From NCBI GenBank assembly GCA_012515615.1, contig JAAYYB010000317.1, forward strand, positions 1 through 49,813: DNA of 49,813 nt. Reading direction: 5' to 3'. Below, piece after piece: positions 30,240-37,435 of this stretch. The translations under genes and the position numbers were made by a program. How positions within the stretch are numbered: the first letter of the stretch is position 1; every line of letters begins with the position of its first letter. The notes beneath the pieces were generated by a model, which ran no database searches, was not told the origin of the DNA, and saw only the letters and a list, made by a program, of their open reading frames with translations. The stretch is from Fibrobacter sp. GTDB lineage: Bacteria; Fibrobacterota; Chitinivibrionia; Chitinivibrionales; Chitinispirillaceae.

Positions 30240-30395
30240 TTTTGGAAGGGGGCATTCGTCCCCCCTTGCGCTCCAGCCCGTCGCGGACGCCGGTCTTGCG
30301 CTATCCCCTGGTGCTGTCCACCGGTTGTGGAGGCAGTTAACACCTTCGCGGTCTCGTCTGTCCGCTTCAATGCACAGGCGAACTGGTGGTAGATT
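30240..30395. repeat. Left arm of a large GC-rich inverted repeat
   Basis: The arm begins TTTGGAAGGGGGCATTCG and ends GGCGAACTGGTGGTAGATT. It matches the reverse complement of 30538-30689 in blocks over its whole length: GAAC-TGGTGGTAGAT, AGCCCGTCG-GGACGCCGGTCTT-CGCTATC, and GGAAG. It is visibly more GC-rich than its surroundings. A short minus ORF (30192-30470) runs across it but looks like an artefact. It fills most of the 572-bp gene-free stretch 30124-30695. Confidence 0.8.
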
Positions 30396-30537
30396 AAAAT
30401 ATATTATAGCCTCCCGGAATCTGCACCGTAAGGCCGGTGAATGTATTGTGTCAGGATTGTAAGTAAACACTATGATTATATTGCAATACTTGACATTAAT
30501 TCTTTATCCTTGATTTGCTACTTGTGACTTGTGACAA

Positions 30538-30689
30538 TTAATCTACCACCAGTTCGCTACTGCTGCCGCAAAAGTGTTTGCAAATGTGATAACCATACCT
30601 GCCTGCAAACAGGTGGACAACAAGGGTTGATAGCGGAAGACCGGCGTCTTCGACGGGCTGAAGCGAAAGAGGGGGCCCTCTCTTCCAAA
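30538..30689. repeat. Right arm of the large GC-rich inverted repeat
   Basis: The arm begins TTAATCTACCACCAGTTCGC and contains AGGTGGACAACAAGGGTTGA and GGAAGACCGGCGTCTTCGAC, ending GGGGGCCCTCTCTTCCAA. It is the inverted counterpart of 30240-30395, diverged mainly in the middle. About 142 bp of AT-rich sequence separates the arms. The arm ends 6 bp before the stop codon of the outer-membrane-like gene that follows on the minus strand. Confidence 0.8.
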
Positions 30690-30695
30690 TGTTCT

Positions 30696-31883
30696 TCAGA
30701 TCTGGCCTGTTAAAATCAGTTCAGGTCTTAACAGGCTGGAAAACTTGAGATTGCTTTTTGATAGAGGAAAAATGGTGGTGAACATACGGAATCTTGGCAT
30801 AATGGTAACATATTGACCGGGTTTCCAGGCATATTTGAGATCACCAAAGATATAGTGAGAGAGTGAACCATTATCCCTTAAGTTGTAAGCATTGCTGTAT
30901 TTGGCTTCGAAAATGAGCTTACCGGGACCGAGCGGAACTGTTGTACCTGCACCTGTAATAAATCCACGCTGGTCGTAAACCGGTGCAGTGCCGGATCCAA
31001 AGAAAGAAGAGGAATCAAGGGGGTTCCGACTATTTACATTTGAGAGGCGGGCATAGGCAGCGTAAAGATATGCTGAAAGAGAGTTTGAAATTTGGTAAGA
31101 GACTGTGAAACCGGCTGAGATTTCGTGATCGGATCTATCTCTTGATGCATTATAGTTGCGGTTGAAAATGAGCGAAATCTGCGGAGTTAAGGAGAGATTA
31201 CCGGCAGAAACAGGAATGTCAGCCAGGGTCATAACCACAGCGGGGTTTGACGGATTATTATCTGTAAGGCCATCATTATTGACAATGTCTTGCCTTCTTG
31301 GTTCAATTACGGTAGAGAAAAGATCGATTCCCAGATTGAAAGAGTTCTGCAAAAGCTGCATGCCGGCACTTATTCCCATCAGTGAATTGTTTGTAGCCAC
31401 AGACCAGCTGATAAAGGCTGCTTCTGAATAGGTTCCGCCGGCAAGTGAGCGCTCGATTAAATCGAGAGGACCGAAACTTTGAAGATGAATTTTTCCTGCT
31501 GCGAACCTGAAAACACCCGGGTTCCATTGGGCAAAAGCCAGATGAAAGTAAGGGACAGAAAATGGGGGATACCCTTTGTCTGAAACGGTAGCGGGATTGT
31601 TTCCAGAGTAGGAGACCGCTTCGGTTGAAAACCAGTCGTTACCGAACTGGAACTGAAGAAGAATATCTGGCGTGGGTTTAAAGATAGTACCCCAATAAAA
31701 CCCGATTCTGTTGGAATATTCTGAAGCCGACAGGGAGTTTTGAGCGGTATCGGCGACTCTGGTGTAATCGATTCTCAATCTGTATTGAGCAAGACCATAA
31801 AAAGTAACTGTGGAATCGTGCGGTTCTATTCTGGCAAATACTGAGGAGAGGAGGAGACCTGTCAGAATTAATAGTTTTTCCAT
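30696..31883 (-). CDS. Putative outer-membrane porin-like protein, function unknown
   Basis: I do not recognise the family. The ATG at 31883 is chosen because the track's first codon (31901) is TTG and the ATG is followed directly by a signal peptide (MEKLLILTGLLLSSVFA), giving 395 aa. The body shows porin-like strands: STVTFYGLAQYRLRIDYT, EYSNRIGFYWGTIFK, ILLQFQFGNDWF and LSAYLYAAYARLSNV. The C-terminal strand ends in LRPELILTGQI rather than the usual terminal aromatic. It has no partner gene nearby. Confidence 0.7.
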   Translation of the reverse strand: MEKLLILTGLLLSSVFARIEPHDSTVTFYGLAQYRLRIDYTRVADTAQNSLSASEYSNRIGFYWGTIFKPTPDILLQFQFGNDWFSTEAVSYSGNNPATVSDKGYPPFSVPYFHLAFAQWNPGVFRFAAGKIHLQSFGPLDLIERSLAGGTYSEAAFISWSVATNNSLMGISAGMQLLQNSFNLGIDLFSTVIEPRRQDIVNNDGLTDNNPSNPAVVMTLADIPVSAGNLSLTPQISLIFNRNYNASRDRSDHEISAGFTVSYQISNSLSAYLYAAYARLSNVNSRNPLDSSSFFGSGTAPVYDQRGFITGAGTTVPLGPGKLIFEAKYSNAYNLRDNGSLSHYIFGDLKYAWKPGQYVTIMPRFRMFTTIFPLSKSNLKFSSLLRPELILTGQI

Positions 31884-32213
31884 GTCTATAAAGAGCGTCA
31901 AAAATCATTCCAGAAATCGGCACTGGACAACAGGTTAACATTGATTAAAGGATAAAGAGCAGCTATGAGAGGTTTTATCGGCAAACATGATGTTTCTCTC
32001 ACCTGAGATTTTATAAAGAATCAATTTGAGTACGGTTTTCTTGCTCTTTTTTTTGTTTTCAGATACCTTAGAAGCCGGAGAAAAAAAGAAAAGCATAGCC
32101 TGAAGAAGCTACTCTTAAAGTGTTTATTTTTAAGCGACTTTTTGTTTTTCCCAGGACTTTGTTTCAAGCGCGGATCTGACAAAGTTTATATGAGGTATTC
32201 ATTATCAAATTTA
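31884..32213. other. Gene-free stretch upstream of the porin-like gene
   Basis: This 330-bp stretch separates two minus-strand genes. Plus ORF 32142-32546 mostly overlaps the lipoprotein gene antisense and is not believed. A weak CTTAAA/TTTAAG hairpin near 32112-32134 is the only structure seen. No promoter was convincing. Confidence 0.5.
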
Positions 32214-32774
32214 TCAAAACCCTGTAGTAAGCGAAAGGGTGCTCATAATCTGCTCGAAAACGGGAAGGAAATTATCGTAAAGATTGGGCTTTGTCCAGAA
32301 AGAGATCCGGATATCATAAGTTTCGATATTAAAAAAGAACTCTACAAAACGGAAGTCGGATTTGTCGTACACCCATTTGATCATATAATTCTCAGCTGCG
32401 TGGAATTCAGTAAGACCCTGATCATTTTCTACATCATCTCCGTTAAGTCTTCTGATATACTCCGCATATTCCCTGGCCGGCTCGTTGAGATTGACCGCTA
32501 TTCCTCTGGTTCCGTGAAATCCCTCAACAGTGGCTCCTATAAATAGAAGCTCAAGGCCGGATTTCTGAAGCTCCTTTGCAAAAGCCCTGCTCCCACGTTC
32601 CATCTCATTTGGATCAGTGTAGATCCGCCAGTTACCGCTGTAGTTTAAAATGAAGCGCAGAGGTTTGTTTTCGTAAATCTTGTCTTCTGGATAGTAGTCA
32701 TCAGGGTAAAACTGCACCATCGCAGGCGCACAGCTCACAAAAAGCAGGCCAGCGATAATCAATACAGATTTCAT
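32214..32774 (-). CDS. Small lipoprotein of unknown function
   Basis: 186 aa from the ATG at 32774 (the codon at 32777 in the track is TTG). It has a lipoprotein signal peptide, KSVLIIAGLLFVSCAPAM, with lipobox LFVSC. The mature part (RFILNYSGNWRIYTDPNEM, GLELLFIGATVEG) has no motif I recognise. It looks like a soluble alpha/beta domain of a PsbP/DUF1795-like kind, but this is weak. It lies 17 bp downstream of murA on the same strand and is probably co-transcribed with it. Confidence 0.7.
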   Translation of the reverse strand: MKSVLIIAGLLFVSCAPAMVQFYPDDYYPEDKIYENKPLRFILNYSGNWRIYTDPNEMERGSRAFAKELQKSGLELLFIGATVEGFHGTRGIAVNLNEPAREYAEYIRRLNGDDVENDQGLTEFHAAENYMIKWVYDKSDFRFVEFFFNIETYDIRISFWTKPNLYDNFLPVFEQIMSTLSLTTGF

Positions 32775-32791
32775 CAAATGCTCACTTGGGA

Positions 32792-34114
32792 TTACAGGAA
32801 ATTTTTACGTCGCTCGTTTATTCGCTCTATAGAAGCACCCAGAGATGCAAGACGAAGATCCATGTGATGGTATCCTCTGTCAATTTGTTCTATATTGTAA
32901 ATAGTACTTTTTCCCTCTGCGGCACATGCGGCTATAAGAAGCGCCATCCCTGCCCTGATATCAGGTGAGCTTATGGTGGCGCCGTAAAGAGGAGACGGGC
33001 CGACGATTACAGCCCTGTGAGGATCGCAAAGCACAATCTGCGCTCCCATACCGATGAGCTTATCAACAAAAAACAGCCTCGACTCAAACATCTTTTCATG
33101 AATCAGACAGGTTCCTTCACACTGAGTGGCTGTGACAAGCAGTATCGACATCAGGTCAGTAGGAAATCCGGGCCAGGGACTGTCCTCTACCCTGGGAATC
33201 GCACCGCCCAGATCTTTCCTTATTTTCATCGGCTGTTTATCAGGTACAAAAATACTCCTCTTTTCAGCATCTGTCTGCACCTCAACACCAATTCTTTCAA
33301 ACTGAAACAGTATCATCCGCATTACTGAAAGATCCACGCCGGTGATATTCAGGGGTGATCTGGTGGCTGCAGCCAAACCGATAAAAGAGCCGGCCTCTAT
33401 ATAGTCGCTTCCGATTTCATGATCAGCGGACCCGAAATTCGCTGTGCCATGAACTTTAAGCACATTTGAACCTATGCCCTCAATCTTTACACCCAGCTTT
33501 TCAAGAAACTTGCAGAGCCCCTGAACATGCGGCTCAGATGCAGCATTACCGATAATTGTAATTCCTTTTGCTCCCGCTGCGGCAATAAGCGCGTTTTCAG
33601 TTCCTGTAACAGAAGCCTCATCGAGGTAAATATCGGCTCCCTTTAACCCCTTTGGAGCCTCAAGAATAAAATTGGTCTGCTGGGTCTTGCGCTCGACTCT
33701 TAGCTCGGCCCCAAGGGCCTTGAAGACCAGAAAATGTGTATCCATTCTTCGTCTACCGATCATGTCTCCACCAGGCTGGGTGATAACTGCCTTTCCGGTT
33801 CTTACAAGAAGAGATGACGCAAAAAGGATAGAAGCCCTGATAGCGCTTGATAGTTGGAGGGGAAGTTCCGATGAACCGATTCGCGGGGCTTCGATAGTGA
33901 CTTTACCAGAGGATATCGGAGAAATTCCGGCACCAAGAACAGATGCAATTTCAAGCATGTTGCGTACATCACCGATTTCCGGAACATTGGTTAAAGAGAC
34001 CGGCCCTGAACTAAGAAGTGATGCTGCAATAATAGGTAATGCCTCATTTTTATTTCCAGAAACCCTGATGGTTCCGCTAAGTCTGGTTCCGCCTTCAACG
34101 ATAAAGCTACTCAT
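32792..34114 (-). CDS. murA: UDP-N-acetylglucosamine 1-carboxyvinyltransferase MurA, Cys-to-Asp active-site variant
   Basis: Transfers enolpyruvate from PEP to UDP-GlcNAc, the first committed step of peptidoglycan synthesis. The ATG at 34114 has AGGGAG 8 nt upstream and gives 440 aa (the track start is 31 codons too long). The N-terminus is VSGNKNEALPIIAASLL, with conserved Lys-Asn. The loop that in E. coli carries Cys115 reads QPGGDMIGRRRMDTH here, with Asp117 in its place. DNA confirms GAC. DIRAGMALLIAACAAEG near the C-terminus is typical of the family. The Asp form is known from fosfomycin-resistant MurA enzymes. Confidence 0.95.
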   Translation of the reverse strand: MSSFIVEGGTRLSGTIRVSGNKNEALPIIAASLLSSGPVSLTNVPEIGDVRNMLEIASVLGAGISPISSGKVTIEAPRIGSSELPLQLSSAIRASILFASSLLVRTGKAVITQPGGDMIGRRRMDTHFLVFKALGAELRVERKTQQTNFILEAPKGLKGADIYLDEASVTGTENALIAAAGAKGITIIGNAASEPHVQGLCKFLEKLGVKIEGIGSNVLKVHGTANFGSADHEIGSDYIEAGSFIGLAAATRSPLNITGVDLSVMRMILFQFERIGVEVQTDAEKRSIFVPDKQPMKIRKDLGGAIPRVEDSPWPGFPTDLMSILLVTATQCEGTCLIHEKMFESRLFFVDKLIGMGAQIVLCDPHRAVIVGPSPLYGATISSPDIRAGMALLIAACAAEGKSTIYNIEQIDRGYHHMDLRLASLGASIERINERRKNFL

Positions 34115-34268
34115 GATGAAACTCCCTGAAGAGACTGAAAGGTAAAAATAGAATATGGTTGGAATGTAACTGGGTACTATTCTATTAAGATATGAGGATT
34201 GGTACATGTCAGGTTGTTGTTTTACCCAGGAGATGACTTTTGGATTTAACGTGGTTAAGTTACAGTTT

Positions 34269-34459
34269 TACCCCTGAGGTGAATTTGTGACCTGAAGTTT
34301 TGAGATAACCAGACCAGTAGTATACCCTCCTTAAAAGCCGGTTCAATCGGATTATAAAAGAGACCCAAAGTGAGTTTTAGAAAAATGAAGCCACTAATTT
34401 AAATTGATCTTTGAATTATAGAAATCTGCTGATTGAAAATATAAAAGTAGTCCATCCCC
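34269..34459. repeat. Copy 1 of a 231-bp-period direct duplication
   Basis: 34270-34365 is identical to 34501-34596 (from ACCCCTGAGGTGAATTTGTG to ATTATAAAAGAGACC). Weaker similarity continues to AGTAGTCCATCCCC (34459). The copy starts with one of the REP-like units. Confidence 0.9.
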
Positions 34460-34499
34460 GGGTAACGTGAGTTATACAGGTGGCGTTAAGTCTCTAATT

Positions 34500-34686
34500 C
34501 ACCCCTGAGGTGAATTTGTGACCTGAAGTTTTGAGATAACCAGACCAGTAGTATACCCTCCTTAAAAGCCGGTTCAATCGGATTATAAAAGAGACCAAAA
34601 ATGAGTTTTTTGAAATATGAAGCTTTTTATTTTAATGAAAGTGCATATTATAGAAATCTGCTGACTGAAAAAAGTAGTCCATCCCC
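34500..34686. repeat. Copy 2 of the 231-bp-period direct duplication
   Basis: Second copy of the unit at 34269-34459. It has the same first 96 bp, then diverged sequence keeping TATAGAAATCTGCTGA-TGAAAA and AGTAGTCCATCCCC. The plus ORF 34601-34828 inside it looks like an artefact. Confidence 0.9.
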
Positions 34687-34773
34687 TGTTCTATTTCACC
34701 CCAGAGATGACTTAGTGATTAAGTTAACTCACAGCTTCATCCCTGAGATGACTCTGGGATTTAAGTCATTAAG

Positions 34774-35220
34774 TCATCTCTGGGGAACATATCCTTCCCG
34801 ATGCACCTCCGCGGGAATCGGAGCATAATGAACACATTTGCACCTGGTACACCAGTACGCATTACCACGATGTTCAGTTTTCTCGATTATCGAAGTCACC
34901 AATTCCGCCTGCTGAAGCACTTGAGGGGGTTCATCTTTCCTGAGTACGTTTTCCTGGAGACTTATTACAGGAGCAGTCGGTGCACTCAATTTAAGGAGAA
35001 TGGCTCCTGAGATCTGGACAGGTGTTCTCGGATGGTCCGTATGGCCGACACCCTTTCCCTGAGCAATGTTAAGAGAATTCAGAAGGTACTGGTAATCGGG
35101 ATCAGAATTCTGGCCCAGCCAGAAAGGTCCGGCTGCAATTTTGAATTGCATAATTACAAAAAGTGAAATCAGAATAATAAATAAAAGACAGACTATCGGT
35201 ACTGGATTTATACGTCTCAT
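34774..35220 (-). pseudogene. Truncated glycosyltransferase-like membrane protein, N-terminal fragment
   Basis: 148 aa. It has one N-terminal TM helix (VCLLFIILISLFVIMQF). The following segment, GQNSDPDYQYLLNSLNIAQG, then GHTDHPRTPVQISGAILL, looks like the first luminal loop of large PMT/GT39-type membrane glycosyltransferases. After about residue 80 the sequence becomes hydrophilic and ends CTRCKCVHYAPIPAEV, with the stop inside a REP-like unit. The multi-TM body is missing. I infer a decayed gene. A short novel membrane protein is the alternative. It overlaps the downstream end of the GT39-like gene by 4 nt. Confidence 0.55.
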
Positions 35221-37061
35221 CTGATACCCTTTGCAAGAATCCGGAAATTTGAATTTTCCCAGACCGGTAAGTATTCAATTCCTCCGGAGTAAAAAGATTT
35301 TGACCGTGATGAGAAAATCAGGTCAATCTGCAGTGTTTTTGGAACTAAGGATGACGATACATTGCCGATATTAACGTTTGTAAAAAGTTTGTTTGATGTT
35401 AAAACCCAGAGAGGATATTCCCAGTCGTCTTCAGTCAGATCGAGGCCTATTGAATGCGCATCAAGAGAGTTAATCATGGATGCAGCCTGCTTGTAAACCT
35501 CTTCCAGTTCCGGCCTGTTAATGAAGTAAAGAGAACTTCTCTCTTTCTGAATGAGAGCCGGGAGTGGTTTACTTTTATTTGCAAAGAGCCACGGAACAGA
35601 GAAAATAAAGATAAAGATAGAAAGGTAAAACAGAATGCGTCGCGGTAAACAGCTAAGAACAACAGCCGATGGCGCACATGAGAGAAGGAAAAGAGAAGTG
35701 TGGAGCCTGCTGTGGAATGGTTGCCATTTAAGAAACGCGCAGAAAAGCAGAAAAGCTGTTCCTGTCAGAAGAAAAAGCAGACCGGGAAGTCTCCGGTTTG
35801 ATTTCATTAGAAAAAAAAGAAGAGACACAGAGGAGATGATGAGAAAAAAGTGAATGGTATTTCCGGCTGTATCTTCATGAAAGCTCACCCGAACCTTGAA
35901 ATATGATCCGGGCCATGTGGATGCCGGGTTGTGACTTTCAGGACCAAGCATCTTGTTAATTGAATTTGTGAGACTGCGGTTTATTGCTTTTGAGGGAACG
36001 CCGCTGTGAATTCCGATATTTCTGACTACATTTGATAAAAAAACCGGAACTGTCAGATACTCATTTCTTACATTAAAGTCTCCCATACCTATCTGATCAG
36101 GGCCAAGCGGGCTGCCAAAAGTCTGTACCGAACGGTAGTAATAAGGCAGGTTTATCAGAAAAGTGGTAATCAGTACAATAGAAGCAAAACGTAACGCAAG
36201 AGGAAATCTGTTTTTCCTGAATAGCCCTGCTATCAGGAATAGAAGAACTGGAAAGCAGAAGAAGTACAGGGTGGCTTTTGTAAGGAGGCCCAGTCCCATT
36301 GCGGTCCCGGCAAAAAAAGCGGTTCCTTTGGAGGCTTTCCTGACCAGGCGAATTGAAAAAAAGCTGAATAGAGTAAACCAGAAACCGGCGATCAGATCGG
36401 TCTGGGTACTGGATGCCTGCAGGATACACATAGGAACAGTGGCACAAAGAAACCCGGAGAAAAGCTGAGTTTTGCGATCAGCACCCATCTCTTTGCTTAT
36501 CAGCGATATAACAACAATAGAGCCAAACATGGCGGACCATTGTACCAGATTCGCCATAGAATCAAAATCTGTAAGGGAGAGGATTTGAGCGGTTACATAT
36601 TCGGCCCAGGGCTGATAATAAAGCTGCCTGAGACTGTTGGATGCGTACAGGCCAATACTTCCGTTCTGGATCCAGTGCATTACCCTGCTCATATGATAAG
36701 TCATGGAATCCCAGGTGTTGGGTGGGAAGAGAAGCGATAAAAGAGCCTCAATCGAAAGAATGAAAATTATCGCTGATAAGAGAAGCTTTTCATAATTGTC
36801 AAATTGAATCTTTCTAAGGGTAAATTCATTTCTTTTCCGGGTCAGCAGCACAATACCTGTTGCTATCAGCAGAAAAAAAAGCCAGGACAGGGCGATCCAG
36901 GTCGGCTTGAATTTTCCAAACAGACTCAGTGTTTCGGTTATGAATGTAACCAATAGGCCCCAGACAGAGGCGCTTTTTACAAATGCTTCCCGTTTGTTTT
37001 TCTGATCAAAGAACAGAAGAAGTATTCCCAGAAAGACTGAAATCGGGAGTATAAGAAGCAT
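35217..37061 (-). CDS. Glycosyltransferase family 39 (PMT/ArnT)-like integral membrane protein
   Basis: 614 aa with about 11-13 predicted TM segments. The first luminal loop carries FPPNTWDSMTYHMSRVMHWI, with the catalytic-type Asp of the GT-C fold. YYQPWAEYVTAQILSLT and SSTQTDLIAGFWF are typical of this large family, which moves sugars from lipid carriers. The C-terminal ~130 residues form a soluble domain. Acceptor and donor are unknown. It is followed with a 4-nt overlap by the truncated relative. Confidence 0.8.
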   Translation of the reverse strand: MLLILPISVFLGILLLFFDQKNKREAFVKSASVWGLLVTFITETLSLFGKFKPTWIALSWLFFLLIATGIVLLTRKRNEFTLRKIQFDNYEKLLLSAIIFILSIEALLSLLFPPNTWDSMTYHMSRVMHWIQNGSIGLYASNSLRQLYYQPWAEYVTAQILSLTDFDSMANLVQWSAMFGSIVVISLISKEMGADRKTQLFSGFLCATVPMCILQASSTQTDLIAGFWFTLFSFFSIRLVRKASKGTAFFAGTAMGLGLLTKATLYFFCFPVLLFLIAGLFRKNRFPLALRFASIVLITTFLINLPYYYRSVQTFGSPLGPDQIGMGDFNVRNEYLTVPVFLSNVVRNIGIHSGVPSKAINRSLTNSINKMLGPESHNPASTWPGSYFKVRVSFHEDTAGNTIHFFLIISSVSLLFFLMKSNRRLPGLLFLLTGTAFLLFCAFLKWQPFHSRLHTSLFLLSCAPSAVVLSCLPRRILFYLSIFIFIFSVPWLFANKSKPLPALIQKERSSLYFINRPELEEVYKQAASMINSLDAHSIGLDLTEDDWEYPLWVLTSNKLFTNVNIGNVSSSLVPKTLQIDLIFSSRSKSFYSGGIEYLPVWENSNFRILAKGIR

Positions 37062-37435
37062 AAGTTTAGCCCTTGTTTAACTGAAAGAAACAAGCTCCCG
37101 GTGATTTGAAATCCAGATGCAGGGAGTGGGTTCCCTGAATTCCAGCTTTTAATTGGATCATATCCTCATATTATACAATAAGACTGCCTTGAGATGGCAA
37201 CCGGGAAATAGTAGAGGATTTTGACTTGATAACTAAATAGACCCTTTTTGAATCTGAACGATAAAAGATGGTTCAAAGGTTGTTCCAGTTAGTTAGAAAC
37301 TTCCCGATTAATCAGATATTTATCTTACAGATCCGAAAAAGGAGCAAATGGAACAAGAATTGCCAACTAAAAAGACTATTTGCTGAGAATTAGTTTTCTG
37401 CATTTCATATTGTCCCGGGGAATGTCTGCCCCTGG
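37062..37435. other. Divergent spacer between the GT39-like and sulfatase genes
   Basis: 374 bp, AT-rich, with no ORF of interest. A TTGACT at 37221 has no good -10 at the expected distance. It must carry the promoters of both flanking genes, but none could be assigned with confidence. Confidence 0.4.

Larger units (their letters stand above)
34222..34788. repeat. Cluster of six short near-palindromic extragenic repeats (REP-like)
   Basis: The 659-bp gene-free stretch 34115-34773 holds copies at 34222-34240, 34268-34289, 34499-34520, 34695-34717, 34736-34757 and, inverted, 34771-34788. The unit resembles TTCACCCCAGAGATGACTTAGTG, and its core TCAYCYCWGRGRTGA is nearly self-complementary. The last copy covers the stop codon of the truncated glycosyltransferase-like gene. 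Three more copies lie at 49693-49800. No transposase or CRISPR periodicity is seen. Confidence 0.75.

Noticed and set aside
30192-30713. Two short ORFs (30192-30470 minus, 30531-30713 plus)
   Set aside because: They coincide with the two arms of the inverted repeat; their partial similarity follows from the repeat, not from coding.
33672-34145. 157-aa plus-strand ORF
   Set aside because: Antisense to murA, including its active-site loop.
34222-34788. CRISPR array
   Set aside because: Units are degenerate, in both orientations and irregularly spaced, with no cas genes in the window.
34601-34828. 75-aa plus-strand ORF in the repeat region
   Set aside because: Lies entirely in duplicated/REP-like DNA and antisense to the truncated gene end; no Shine-Dalgarno sequence or family.
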